Shown here piece by piece: positions 1 through 8,339 of a stretch of 64,000 nucleotides of DNA. The DNA comes from Phytobacter diazotrophicus (GTDB lineage: Bacteria; Pseudomonadota; Gammaproteobacteria; Enterobacterales; Enterobacteriaceae), in contig SMDE01000018.1 of the NCBI GenBank assembly GCA_004346725.1, positions 1-64,000 of the forward strand, written 5' to 3'. The position numbers and the translations under genes were made by a program. The notes under the pieces were generated by a model. The model saw only the letters and a list, made by a program, of their open reading frames with translations. It searched no databases and was not told where the DNA came from. Each line of letters opens with the position of its first letter. Position 1 is the stretch's first letter.

Positions 1-99
1 TGGTCCCACCTGACCCCATGCCGAACTCAGAAGTGAAACGCCGTAGCGCCGATGGTAGTGTGGGGTCTCCCCATGTGAGAGTAGGGAACTGCCAGACAT
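1..99 (+). rRNA. rrf: 5S ribosomal RNA, 5' end cut off by the window
   Basis: The sequence matches the enterobacterial 5S rRNA from about nucleotide 22 to its 3' end: CCACCTGACCCCATGCCGA, then GAAACGCCGTAGCGCCGATG, then GAGAGTAGGGAACTGCCAG. About 21 nucleotides of the 5' end lie outside the window. The 3' end reads CCAGACAT, where the common E. coli form is CCAGGCAT; this changes one pair of the terminal helix, and its partner base lies upstream of the window. A strong terminator follows directly, so this is the last gene of an rRNA operon. By neighbourhood with yhdZ it corresponds to the end of rrnD in K-12. Confidence 0.95.
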
Positions 100-106
100 C
101 AATTAA

Positions 107-146
107 AACAAAAGGCTCAGTCGAAAGACTGGGCCTTTTGTTTTTG
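107..146 (+). terminator. rRNA operon intrinsic terminator
   Basis: A 12-bp GC-rich stem (AAAGGCTCAGTC at 111-122, GACTGGGCCTTT from 127) closed by a GAAA tetraloop is followed by GTTTTT. This is the classic rrn T1-type terminator directly behind 5S. Confidence 0.95.
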
Positions 147-207
147 ATATAGGTTTATCAGCGAGTTTGCAGCTTCTTTTCCAGTACAACCTACGGGAAC
201 TGAATCA

Positions 208-237
208 ATAAAAAAGGCCATCCGTAGGGATGGCCTG
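208..237 (-). terminator. Terminator of the aap (yhdWXYZ) operon
   Basis: An 8-bp perfect stem GGCCATCC/GGATGGCC with a 4-nt loop (216-235), read on the minus strand, is followed by TTTTTTATT. It sits 22 bases past the stop codon of yhdZ and separates this operon from the convergent rRNA operon. Confidence 0.85.
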
Positions 238-257
238 TTGCATTTCTATAACAACTA

Positions 258-1016
258 TCAGTGGATAACCTGAGACAGAAAAGCTCGGGTGCGTTCGGAC
301 TTAGGATTAGCGAAAAATTCCTGCGGCGGCGCCTGCTCAACGATTTCACCACGATCCATAAAGATCACCCGGTCAGCAACGGTACGTGCAAAGCCCATTT
401 CGTGAGTCACACACAGCATTGTCATTCCCGATTCAGCCAGACCAATCATAGTATCCAGCACTTCTTTCACCATCTCAGGGTCAAGCGCAGAGGTTGGTTC
501 ATCAAAGAGCATAATTTTCGGTTTCATACAGAGTGAGCGGGCGATAGCCACACGCTGCTGCTGTCCACCAGAAATTTGCCCCGGGAATTTATGGGCGTGC
601 TCAGCAATACGGACGCGCTCTAAATAATGCATGGCCAGCGCTTCGGCTTCCTTCTTCGGCATCTTCCGCACCCAGATCGGTGCCAGCGTACAGTTCTGTA
701 ATACCGTCAGATGCGGGAAAAGGTTGAAGTGCTGAAATACCATCCCCACTTCCTGGCGAACCTTCTCGATATTACGAATATCTTCGTTTAATTCGATGCC
801 ATCCACTACGATACGACCCTGCTGATGCTCTTCCAGATGATTAATGCAACGAATAGTCGTGGATTTCCCTGAGCCGGAAGGGCCGCACAGAACGATGCGT
901 TCCCCTTGCTTTACCTTAAGGTTAATATCTTTAAGTACGTGAAATTGCCCGTACCATTTATTCACATCTTCGAGCGTAATCATCGCATCGGCAGGTTGCA
1001 TAGTAATTTGACTCAT
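258..1016 (-). CDS. yhdZ: Amino-acid ABC transporter ATP-binding protein AapP/YhdZ
   Basis: The ATPase of a polar (general L-) amino-acid importer; it powers the YhdX-YhdY permease pair at the inner membrane face. The 252-residue protein shows Walker [10 protein letters not shown] at residues 45-53, a Q-loop region ([12 protein letters not shown]), the signature ISGGQQQR near residue 155 and Walker [13 protein letters not shown] near 177, as in the GlnQ/HisP class. It is the last gene of the operon, 7 bases after yhdY, and ends just before a terminator. The length equals K-12 YhdZ. Substrate range is inferred from the AapJQMP family; glutamate, aspartate, glutamine and other amino acids are plausible. 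Confidence 0.93.
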   Translation of the reverse strand: MSQITMQPADAMITLEDVNKWYGQFHVLKDINLKVKQGERIVLCGPSGSGKSTTIRCINHLEEHQQGRIVVDGIELNEDIRNIEKVRQEVGMVFQHFNLFPHLTVLQNCTLAPIWVRKMPKKEAEALAMHYLERVRIAEHAHKFPGQISGGQQQRVAIARSLCMKPKIMLFDEPTSALDPEMVKEVLDTMIGLAESGMTMLCVTHEMGFARTVADRVIFMDRGEIVEQAPPQEFFANPKSERTRAFLSQVIH

Positions 1017-1023
1017 AATTTCC

Positions 1024-2127
1024 TCAATGCGCTGAACGCCCGGTATGGAAGCGCTTCTCCAGATGTTGGCTATAGCGCGACATGCTAAAACAGAAAATCC
1101 AGTAAACTAACGCGGCAAATACATAACCTTCGGTCGACATACCGAGCCAGGCGGGGTCAACCGTTGCCTGCTGGACGCTACTGAAAAGATCGAACAGGCC
1201 GATGATGATAACGAGGCTGGTATCTTTAAACAGCGCGATAATGGTATTCACCAGACCCGGAATAACCAGTTTCAGTGCCTGCGGTAAAATCACCAGCCCT
1301 TGTGTTTTCCAGTATCCCAGCGCCAGTGACTCGGCAGCTTCGTATTGCCCTTTTGGCAGAGCCTGCAAGCCGCCACGCACGACTTCGGCGACGTAGGCGG
1401 ACTGAAACAGAATCACCCCGACCAGCGCACGGATCAGCTTATCGATACTTGTGCCTTCCGCCATAAACAGCGGCAGCATGACCGAGGACATGAACAGTAC
1501 AGTGATCAGCGGTACGCCACGCCAGAACTCGATAAAAATCACTGACAATACCCGTACGACCGGCATTTTTGAGCGACGCCCGAGCGCCAGCAATATGCCC
1601 AGAGGCAAAGCGCCAGCGATACCCACAGAGGCGATGATCAACGTCAGCGTTAACCCACCCCACTGGCGCGTTTCCACGCGATCGAGTCCCAAAAAACCAC
1701 CGTACATCAGCCACCACACCACGAGCGGATAAGCCACAGCCCAGCAAGCGATATAGCGACCACGGCTCGGTAGCTTTTTCCAGAACATCGGTGCAATAGA
1801 AAGGAGTCCGACAATCAGGGCGAGGTTAATGCGCCAGCGTTGCTCATGCGGATAGAGGCCATACATGAACTGACCAAAACGCTCATGAATAAACACCCAG
1901 CACGCACCCGCTTTGGTACAGTCTGCGCGCGTCGATCCTATCCAGTTCGCCTGAAAAAGAGCCCAGTTCAGCAGCGGTGGAATCAGTTCCCACATCAGCC
2001 ACAGGCAGAAGAGCGTCAGCAGTGCGTTCAACCAGCTTGAAAATAAATTTTTCTTTATCCACAGCACAATACCGCTGCTTCCTGCACGGGTCTGGCGCGT
2101 AGATTGAGACAGAATAGCTTTTGTCAT
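1024..2127 (-). CDS. yhdY: Amino-acid ABC transporter permease AapM/YhdY
   Basis: Inner-membrane permease subunit of the amino-acid importer, 367 residues. It has a cytoplasmic N-terminus, a first membrane span near residues 34-60, a long linker with a charged segment, and then a HisM/GlnP-type core. The EAA contact loop to the ATPase is visible ([12 protein letters not shown], later [11 protein letters not shown]). It pairs with YhdX as the second half of a heterodimeric channel. It starts 9 bases after the yhdX stop, so the two are translated from one message. The extended N-terminal part is typical of Aap/BztC-type permeases and not of short GlnP-type ones. Confidence 0.92.
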   Translation of the reverse strand: MTKAILSQSTRQTRAGSSGIVLWIKKNLFSSWLNALLTLFCLWLMWELIPPLLNWALFQANWIGSTRADCTKAGACWVFIHERFGQFMYGLYPHEQRWRINLALIVGLLSIAPMFWKKLPSRGRYIACWAVAYPLVVWWLMYGGFLGLDRVETRQWGGLTLTLIIASVGIAGALPLGILLALGRRSKMPVVRVLSVIFIEFWRGVPLITVLFMSSVMLPLFMAEGTSIDKLIRALVGVILFQSAYVAEVVRGGLQALPKGQYEAAESLALGYWKTQGLVILPQALKLVIPGLVNTIIALFKDTSLVIIIGLFDLFSSVQQATVDPAWLGMSTEGYVFAALVYWIFCFSMSRYSQHLEKRFHTGRSAH

Positions 2128-2136
2128 CAGATGTCC

Positions 2137-3318
2137 TTAGCGCTCAATTAATGCGATGCGGCGGTTATAGATATTCATAAGCAACGAAATCGACAGACTG
2201 ATAATCAGGTAAACCGACATGGTAATCGCGATCGTTTCGATGGCCTGGCCTGTCTGGTTCAACACCGTACCGGCGAACAACGACACCATATCCGGATAAC
2301 CAATCGCGGCCGCCAGAGACGAGTTTTTTGCAATATTTAAATACTGGCTGGTCAGCGGTGGAATAATGACACGCAGTGCCTGCGGAATGATGACCTGACG
2401 CAACGTCACCGGGTTGGGCAAGCCAAGCGAACGTGCCGCTTCATGTTGACCGTAGGGAACAGATTGAATGCCTGAGCGGATAATCTCAGCAATGAATGCC
2501 GAGGTGTAAACCGACAGTGCAATCGTGAGTGCCGCCAGTTCCGGAATCAACACCATACCGCCCTGGAAGTTGAAACCGCGCAAGTGCGGGATGTCCCAGT
2601 GAAGCGCCGCGCCAAATACCCAATGAGCCAGCAACGGGAGCACAATAATCAGCCCCAGAGCCGTTGGCCATGTGCGGCGCAATTGGCCGGTTTTAATCTG
2701 GTGCGCTTTGTTAAAGCGGTACAGACCGATGCTGATGGCCAGTGCGATAACAATCGTGCCAATAAACGCCCATAGCCCTTCCCCCAGTTGGGGCGATGGG
2801 ATATAGAGCCCCCTGTTACTGAGGAACAGCAAATCCATAGCGCCAATAGCCTGACGTGGGCCAGGTAAATTACGCAATACGGCGAAATACCAGAAGAAGA
2901 TTTGCAGCAGCGGGGGAATATTACGGAACGTCTCGATATAAATCGTAGAGAGCTTACGTAACAGCCAGTTTTCTGAAAGACGGCAAAGCCCCAGAAAAAA
3001 GCCGATAAATGACGCAAAAACAATACACAGCGCTGATACCAGCAAGGTATTGAGCAGGCCAACGAAGAAGACGCGGCCATAAGTGTCACCCTGTTCGTAG
3101 TCGATAAGGTGCTGAACAATGCCAAATCCGGCAGCACGATCAAGAAATGCAAAACCAGAAGTAATACCGCGGCTGTTCAGGTTAGTAACGGTATTGTGTA
3201 TCAAATAGATCGCGATGCCGATAACAGCAAGAATAGCGATAATTTGAAACAGCCAGGCACGAACCGCAGGGTTTGAAAAGGAGAGTGATCCTTTAACGGT
3301 TGGGCGGCGTTGGGACAT
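2137..3318 (-). CDS. yhdX: Amino-acid ABC transporter permease AapQ/YhdX
   Basis: The first permease subunit, 393 residues. It shows an N-terminal membrane span (LFQIIAILAVIGIAIYLIH), several further hydrophobic spans, and the ATPase-contact loop HEAARSLGLPNPVTLRQ followed by IIPQALRVIIPPL near residues 300-330. The neighbours yhdW (binding protein), yhdY and yhdZ complete a standard binding-protein-dependent importer. Length agrees with the K-12 protein. The gap to yhdW (70 bases) is the widest in the operon and could hold an intercistronic RNA structure. I did not find a clear terminator there. Confidence 0.92.
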   Translation of the reverse strand: MSQRRPTVKGSLSFSNPAVRAWLFQIIAILAVIGIAIYLIHNTVTNLNSRGITSGFAFLDRAAGFGIVQHLIDYEQGDTYGRVFFVGLLNTLLVSALCIVFASFIGFFLGLCRLSENWLLRKLSTIYIETFRNIPPLLQIFFWYFAVLRNLPGPRQAIGAMDLLFLSNRGLYIPSPQLGEGLWAFIGTIVIALAISIGLYRFNKAHQIKTGQLRRTWPTALGLIIVLPLLAHWVFGAALHWDIPHLRGFNFQGGMVLIPELAALTIALSVYTSAFIAEIIRSGIQSVPYGQHEAARSLGLPNPVTLRQVIIPQALRVIIPPLTSQYLNIAKNSSLAAAIGYPDMVSLFAGTVLNQTGQAIETIAITMSVYLIISLSISLLMNIYNRRIALIER

Positions 3319-3388
3319 AAGAAAACCTCAGTAACCATGACTCTGGAGTGGGCACCGCATAGGCGGCGCCCGTTACAGCACTTACGTC

Positions 3389-4414
3389 TTAACGTACTGG
3401 CGGAGCGTATTGAATACCGCCGTTGTTCCAGAGATTATTCTGGCCGCGTTTGATTTTCAGCGCACTGTCAGCACCAACGTTACGCTCGAAGATTTCAGAG
3501 TAGTTGCCCACTTTCTTAATGATGTTGTAGGCCCATTTGTTGTCGAGTTTCAGGTCTTTACCAAAATCACCTTCGGTACCCAGCAGGTGCGCCATGTCTG
3601 GCGTTGCTGGTTTAGCCGCTTTCTCGTCAACGTTTTTCGAGTTGATGCCCATTTCTTCTGCGTTCAGCATGGCAAACAGGGTCCAGCGAACGATGGAGAA
3701 CCAATCTTCATCACCGCGACGAACGACCGGGCCCAGCGGCTCTTTGGAGATCACTTCCGGCAGGACGATCCATTCAGCCGGATTGCTCAGCTTGATACGC
3801 AGTGCGTACAACTGAGACTGGTCAGATGCCAGCGTATCGCAACGGCCTGACTCCAGCGCTTTTGCGGATTCATCAGAGCGGTCAAAGGTCACCGGCGTGT
3901 ATTTCATATTGTTGGATTTAAAGTAATCCGCCACGTTGAGCTCGGTATCGGTACCCGCCTGAATACATACGGTTGCGCCGTCCAGCTCTTTGGCGCTTTT
4001 CAGGCCAGCTTTGTTATGGGTCAGGAAGCCGATACCGTCGTAATAGGTTACGCCAGTAAAGGACATCCCCATACCGGCGTCGCGTGAAGAGGTCCAGGTT
4101 GTGTTACGGGAAAGGATGTCTACCTCGCCGGATTGCAGTGCGGTGAAACGCTCTTTTGCGGTCAGCGGGGTGTATTTTACTTTCGTGTCATCGCCAAATA
4201 CGGCAGCGGCAACGCCACGGCATACATCTACATCAATACCGGTGAATTTACCGTTAGCATCCGCGTAAGAGAAGCCAGGAAGACCGTCACTGATACCGCA
4301 CTGTACGAAGCCTTTCTTCTTAACGGCATCCAGAGTTGTGCCAGCATGAGCTTGATTTGCAACGGCAAACAGCACGCCGGCAGCTGCCAGGCTGGCAATC
4401 ATCATCTTTTTCAT
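3389..4414 (-). CDS. yhdW: Periplasmic amino-acid-binding protein AapJ/YhdW
   Basis: Periplasmic solute-binding protein that delivers amino acids to the YhdX-YhdY-YhdZ importer. The start at 4414 gives 341 residues and a clean Sec signal peptide (MKKMMIASLAAAGVLFAVA, cleavage after QAHA), with AGGA-type ribosome binding bases about 7 nt upstream; an in-frame start 27 codons further upstream would bury the signal peptide. The mature protein has the family-3 solute-binding pattern (CGISDGLPGFSYAD, DVDVCRGVAAAVFG, the RF-A-L-SGEVDI stretch). K-12 yhdW is usually annotated as a pseudogene; here the frame is intact, so the importer should be complete. A sigma-54-type promoter lies about 90 bases upstream of the start. 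Confidence 0.92.
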   Translation of the reverse strand: MKKMMIASLAAAGVLFAVANQAHAGTTLDAVKKKGFVQCGISDGLPGFSYADANGKFTGIDVDVCRGVAAAVFGDDTKVKYTPLTAKERFTALQSGEVDILSRNTTWTSSRDAGMGMSFTGVTYYDGIGFLTHNKAGLKSAKELDGATVCIQAGTDTELNVADYFKSNNMKYTPVTFDRSDESAKALESGRCDTLASDQSQLYALRIKLSNPAEWIVLPEVISKEPLGPVVRRGDEDWFSIVRWTLFAMLNAEEMGINSKNVDEKAAKPATPDMAHLLGTEGDFGKDLKLDNKWAYNIIKKVGNYSEIFERNVGADSALKIKRGQNNLWNNGGIQYAPPVR

Positions 4415-4504
4415 AATGCATCCTGTGTGGCGAAAAATTATCGTTATATGAAGGCGTCCGGGAAACGCCTTAAACCTGTCTGTGGCTTTGGCCATACTCT
4501 TTAA

Positions 4505-4520
4505 AGCAAAGGTAGTGCCA
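4505..4520 (-). promoter_or_regulatory. Sigma-54 promoter of yhdWXYZ
   Basis: On the minus strand the sequence reads TGGCAC-TACCT-TTGCT, matching the sigma-54 -24/-12 consensus (TGGCAC-N5-TTGCW) in all invariant bases. The predicted transcription start is near 4494, leaving a leader of about 80 nt before yhdW. In K-12 the yhdWXYZ genes are reported as part of the nitrogen (NtrC) regulon, which fits. No transcript data are available here. Confidence 0.85.
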
Positions 4521-4591
4521 GTTTTTGCGAACGCGGAAAAATGCGAGCCGCGAGCACAATATGGAGAGTGTAGACAGGAAAAAATAACCTC

Positions 4592-4640
4592 AACGCCCTG
4601 CTATGGTGCAAAATTCCAACCTGCGCCACAAAACAGAGCA
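4592..4640 (-). promoter_or_regulatory. Two NtrC-like enhancer sites upstream of yhdWXYZ
   Basis: The NtrC consensus is TGCACCA-N5-TGGTGCA. At 4592-4610 there is AACGCCC-N5-TGGTGCA (right half perfect); at 4622-4640 there is TGCGCCA-N5-CAGAGCA (10 of 14 positions). Their centres, 4601 and 4631, are 30 bp apart and lie about 107 and 137 bp upstream of the predicted start at 4494. This nearly copies the geometry of the glnAp2 enhancer. Matches were scored by eye. Confidence 0.6.
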
Positions 4641-4860
4641 AAAAACTTTCACTTAGCCGATTCTGCTAACAAATAAGTTTCAGGGGGTAATATAAGCAAG
4701 AAAGCTAAACGCATTACTTTGTGAAACGCGTCACGAGCAGAGATGAAATAATTTAAAATGTGGTGGGAAATCAGGCAGGAGTGCAGAATTATTTAAATGA
4801 GTTGCTCATTTTTGATGCTAAAAATTTACGCCGATAAAAAGAAATGCACTGTAATAAAGC

Positions 4861-4883
4861 AAAGCGCGGCATAACCGCGCTTT
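4861..4883 (-). terminator. Hairpin behind yhdV
   Basis: A 9-bp perfect stem AAAGCGCGG/CCGCGCTTT with loop CATAA lies 7 bases past the yhdV stop. The T-run on the minus strand is short (GCTTTATTAC), so termination may be partial. Confidence 0.6.
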
Positions 4884-4890
4884 GGATAAA

Positions 4891-5112
4891 TTACTTAGTT
4901 AACGCGACGATACCCAGCGTTAAGCCTGCCAGAGCCGCAGCCCCTCCCGCAATCGCACCTGCGGTTTCCCAGTTGTCCTGAGTCGTTCCTTTTACACAGG
5001 TATTGGTATGGACCAGACGCCCTTGATCATCATACGTGGGGACGCAAGGTGAGTCGTGCGCACAACCTGCCAGGGTAGCGGTAAGCAGAACAACGGAAAT
5101 TAATCTTTTCAT
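4891..5112 (-). CDS. yhdV: Small lipoprotein YhdV
   Basis: A 73-residue predicted lipoprotein: signal peptide MKRLISVVLLTATLAGC with lipobox LAGC (Cys17). The mature part has two further cysteines (DSPCVPTY, HTNTCVKG), which may form a disulfide, and ends in a glycine/alanine-rich hydrophobic stretch (AGAIAGGAAALAGLTLGIVAL) that could insert in or pack on a membrane. Residue +2 of the mature protein is Ala, which predicts outer-membrane sorting. Function is unknown. In K-12 and Salmonella it lies just downstream of acrF; here the acr genes are missing but yhdV has been kept. Confidence 0.85.
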   Translation of the reverse strand: MKRLISVVLLTATLAGCAHDSPCVPTYDDQGRLVHTNTCVKGTTQDNWETAGAIAGGAAALAGLTLGIVALTK

Positions 5113-5426
5113 GATGTTACCTCTAAATAGTCCCGATCCCCGGTATCAAATAACGACACCAGCGCAGAATCGATACGCTATTTTAACATCGCGAAGATTA
5201 AGAATGCCCCGTTCAATAATCTCAAAGTATGAGCAGTGTAAACATCGTGAAGAGAATAACGATATTTCATCGAATAATGCAGAAAAAATGGAGGGGATGA
5301 AGAGAGTATGCAGGGGAATAAGGAAATATAAAAATTTAAAGTTCGTTATCTATTGTGAGCCAATGATTTTAATAAAAATAATGGAAATGGCAATAACAAG
5401 GTAGGTTAAAAACGCCGACAGACTAA
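5113..5426. other. Intergenic region upstream of yhdV, no gene seen
   Basis: An A/T-rich stretch that should carry the yhdV promoter next to 5113. An open frame on the plus strand across it has poor codon use and starts inside yhdV; I regard it as chance. This is where acrS-acrEF would be expected by comparison with K-12, and no remnant of those genes is recognisable by eye. Confidence 0.6.
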
Positions 5427-5464
5427 TAGATAAAAGGGTGCAAAATTAAACCCCCTTTTATCTA
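5427..5464. repeat. 12-bp perfect inverted repeat, possible transcription-end structure
   Basis: TAGATAAAAGGG (5427-5438) pairs with CCCTTTTATCTA (5453-5464) around a 14-nt loop, starting 12 bases beyond the stop of the MHYT-GGDEF-EAL gene on the minus strand. There is no long U tract on either side, so it may be a weak terminator or an mRNA 3'-end stabiliser. Confidence 0.5.
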
Positions 5465-5476
5465 CTCTATTGATAT

Positions 5477-7555
5477 TTAACAAACAGGTTCCTGTTGGCA
5501 CAATGTATTTCCCTGAGCGCTGATAACCTCAGGCGTGACCGGGCGACCTAACAGATAACCTTGTAGCGTATTGCACCCCAGCTCAGTCAAAAAGGCCTGC
5601 TGTTCTGTGGTTTCAACCCCTTCCGCCACCACTTTCAGATTTAACGTTTTCGCCAGCGCGATGATAGCCGAGACGATGGTTGCATCGTCGCCATCACTGT
5701 TGAGTTCTCTGACAAAAGCGCGATCAATTTTCAGTTCACACGCGGGAAGTCGCTTAAGATAAAGCAAGCTGGAATAGCCCGTACCAAAGTCATCAATGGA
5801 TGCCTGAACGCCTGCATCGGTAAGTTCCGTCAAGACGCGAACGCTCTCGTCAGGGTTAGTCATCGCTGTGGTCTCGGTGACCTCAAGTATTAGCGTGTCA
5901 GGTGGCACCTCATGCTTTTGCAGGCTATCCATGATGGTCTGAACCAGCGACGGTTGTTCAAATTGCAGTGTTGATAAGTTGACTGCTACCGACCAGCCAA
6001 TATTACCCTGCGCACGCCATTCGCTTAACTGGCGGCATGCTTCATCAATGACCCAGTTTCCGAGCGGGACAATCAGGCCCGTCTTCTCCGCTAACGGTAA
6101 AAAGACATCCGGAGAGAGCATCCCTCGTTTTGGATGCTGCCAGCGGAGCAGGGCTTCAAAGCCAATGATTGGTCCGGCTGGCGCCTGGAATTTCGGTTGA
6201 TAAACCAGGCGGAACTCTTTACGTTCCATTGCCAGCCACAGGTCGTTCATCAGTTGTAACTGCGTCTGCGCCAGGGTATTCATGGACGGCTGGAAGAAGT
6301 GATAGCCGTTTCGCCCCATATGCTTGGTGTGATACATCGCCGCGTCGGCGTTAAACATCAGCTCGCGCTCATTTTTACCATCGTGCGGATAGAGTGCGAT
6401 GCCCACGCTCAGGGTGACCATCATGTCATACGGGTCGATATTAAACGGCTTGTCGATAACGCGCACCAGCGAGCCTGCAAGCGTCGCTGCTTCATCCGGG
6501 GCACTTACCTCTGTCAGCAGGACGAATTCGTCACCCCCCATACGAGCCAGCGTAAATTGCCCTTTGAGTTGCTGCTTGAGACGATCAGCCACTGCAACCA
6601 GCAATTTATCGCCCACGTCGTGCCCATAGGCGTCGTTAACGGTTTTAAAGCCGTCCAGGTCCATAAACATCAGCGCGAAGAAAGAACCTTCACGTCTGGC
6701 TTTATTTATCGCCTGATCCAGACGGTCTTCCAGCAGCACGCGGTTAGGCAGGCGCGTTAGGGTATCGTGTAGCGCCAGTTGGGCCAGCTCGCGGTTCGCT
6801 TCTGCCAGTGACGAGGCCAACTGAGATGTCCGCGCCTGCAGGCGTGCATCCAGCATGGAAACGAGTAGAGTGATGCCGAGGATGGAAAATGCCACGACGC
6901 TTACCAGCACTGCCAGCCAGTTGCCGTTAACGCCATGGTGACTCATTGGCTCCTGGTTTGGGAATCGCGCGGCCATCATGCCGCTGTAGTGCATACCGGC
7001 AATAGCGATCCCCATCAGGATGGCCGCGCCAAAGCGCATTAAGGCCACCTGAGCGGCTTCATGACGAAGACGGAACGTCAGCCATAGCGCGGCAAAAGAA
7101 GCGGTTAATGCAATGATGACCGAGATGGCGACCCAGAACATATCCCAGACAATGGCGGGCTCCACTTTCAGCGCTGCCATGCCGGTATAGTGCATGGCAA
7201 CGATCCCCATCCCCATCACAAAGGAACCGGGGAGAAGATGCAGCATGGTCAGTTCATTACCGCTGACTAACCAGAGTGCGAACAATGAGGCGCCGATGGC
7301 AATGAGCATGGAGATCGCCGTCAATAACGGGTCATAGCTCAGGTGCATTGAGATATCCATCGCCAGCATGCCGATAAAATGCATAGCCCAGATACCAATG
7401 CCCATTGCTACACCGCCGCCGGTCAACCACACCCATGATGAAGACCCTGAGCTGGTGGACACACGACCTGCCATATTTAGCGCAGTATAGGAAGCCAGAA
7501 TGGCAACAATAAAAGAAACAACAACCAGGATTTGGTCGTATTGGCTAACCAGCAT
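5477..7555 (-). CDS. MHYT-GGDEF-EAL c-di-GMP turnover protein
   Basis: A 692-residue inner-membrane signalling protein. Residues 1-230 contain seven hydrophobic spans with three MHYT-type motifs (IWAMHFIGM, VAMHYTGM, AGMHYSGM), a proposed copper-linked sensor for oxygen, CO or NO. A GGDEF domain follows, with intact RMGGDEF near residue 340, and then an EAL domain with GFEALLRW near 467, EVTET and DDFGTGYSSL. Both catalytic signatures are intact, so cyclase, phosphodiesterase or both are possible. I see no RxxD inhibitory site in front of GGDEF. Salmonella has a protein of this architecture at the same place (STM3388); K-12 does not. It stands alone between yhdU and yhdV. Confidence 0.88.
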   Translation of the reverse strand: MLVSQYDQILVVVSFIVAILASYTALNMAGRVSTSSGSSSWVWLTGGGVAMGIGIWAMHFIGMLAMDISMHLSYDPLLTAISMLIAIGASLFALWLVSGNELTMLHLLPGSFVMGMGIVAMHYTGMAALKVEPAIVWDMFWVAISVIIALTASFAALWLTFRLRHEAAQVALMRFGAAILMGIAIAGMHYSGMMAARFPNQEPMSHHGVNGNWLAVLVSVVAFSILGITLLVSMLDARLQARTSQLASSLAEANRELAQLALHDTLTRLPNRVLLEDRLDQAINKARREGSFFALMFMDLDGFKTVNDAYGHDVGDKLLVAVADRLKQQLKGQFTLARMGGDEFVLLTEVSAPDEAATLAGSLVRVIDKPFNIDPYDMMVTLSVGIALYPHDGKNERELMFNADAAMYHTKHMGRNGYHFFQPSMNTLAQTQLQLMNDLWLAMERKEFRLVYQPKFQAPAGPIIGFEALLRWQHPKRGMLSPDVFLPLAEKTGLIVPLGNWVIDEACRQLSEWRAQGNIGWSVAVNLSTLQFEQPSLVQTIMDSLQKHEVPPDTLILEVTETTAMTNPDESVRVLTELTDAGVQASIDDFGTGYSSLLYLKRLPACELKIDRAFVRELNSDGDDATIVSAIIALAKTLNLKVVAEGVETTEQQAFLTELGCNTLQGYLLGRPVTPEVISAQGNTLCQQEPVC

Positions 7556-7696
7556 GATGTCATCAACTCATTCACAAAAGTATTATGCGTAACTACACTT
7601 GAGAAGACAAAAAAGGTGGTGACATTATCATTGCAAGTGGATGACTCAAAACGGTTTCTCTGCTTGCACGAAGCAAGAGGCCGGGCGGGAAAACAG

Positions 7697-7861
7697 CTAA
7701 TTTAAATCAGCACAGTTCACCAGCTTGAGAGGATTGACGGAATCCATGTTTCGGCATTTATCTACCTCTGTTGTCAGGAATTCGATCCACTGCATGATCA
7801 ATGCATCCAGCAACAGGACAGAAAGGGCAAAAATAACCAGCCAAAAATACTTTCGAATCAT
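7697..7861 (-). CDS. yhdU: Small membrane protein, YhdU-like
   Basis: A 54-residue protein starting at MIRKYF, with one N-terminal membrane span (FWLVIFALSVLLLDALIMQWI) and a short polar tail with two cysteines (DKCRNM, VNCADLN). The upstream 47 codons of the open frame show no sensible protein character, and the ATG at 7861 fits a typical small membrane protein. The name rests on position (between fis and yhdV, as in K-12) and on length, not on a confirmed alignment. Function unknown. Confidence 0.6.
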   Translation of the reverse strand: MIRKYFWLVIFALSVLLLDALIMQWIEFLTTEVDKCRNMDSVNPLKLVNCADLN

Positions 7862-7960
7862 CCCGCATATCCTTTTCGTGCAACCATTCGTTGGGAATAT
7901 ACACGAAAATGTTATCGGCAGGCGTTGAGGAAAGATAAGTTTTTTGGCGGAATTCCAGCG

Positions 7961-8000
7961 AAAAAAAAGCGCGTCCCCATGCCGGTCCGCGCCTTTTAAC
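7961..8000 (-). terminator. Terminator of dusB-fis
   Basis: Read on the minus strand, AAAAGGCGCG and CGCGCTTTT arms flank a GC-rich loop region and are followed by eight Ts. It begins 19 bases beyond the fis stop codon. Confidence 0.8.
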
Positions 8001-8019
8001 AAGCAGTCTCTGATAACTA

Positions 8020-8316
8020 TCAGTTCATGCCGTATTTTTTCAGTTTCTTACGCAGCGTACCACGGTTGATACCCATCATCAGGGCAGCGCGGGTTTGATT
8101 GCCGCGGGTGTATTGCATCACCATGTCCAACAGTGGCTGTTCAACTTCAGCCAGTACCAGCTCATACAGATCATTAACATCCTGACCATTCAGTTGAGCA
8201 AAATAGTTCTTCAGTGCCTGTTTAACCGAGTCACGCAGGGGCTTTTGAGTTACCTGATCCTGAGAGTTAACGGTAGAAACGGTCAGTACGTCAGAATTTA
8301 CGCGTTGTTCGAACAT
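8020..8316 (-). CDS. fis: DNA-binding protein Fis
   Basis: Nucleoid-associated protein that bends DNA, activates rRNA and tRNA promoters and assists site-specific recombination. The 98 residues begin [19 protein letters not shown] and end with the helix-turn-helix [29 protein letters not shown], matching the K-12 protein essentially throughout. It lies 23 bases downstream of dusB and is expressed from the promoter in front of dusB, so its growth-phase and stringent control act on both genes. Confidence 0.98.
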
Positions 8317-8339
8317 AGTTCTGTCAGCTCTTTATTTCA

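Noticed and set aside
1-240. A tRNA gene near the end of the rRNA operon
   Set aside because: Some rrnD operons carry thrV between two 5S genes, but nothing between 100 and 240 folds as a tRNA; only two terminators are seen.
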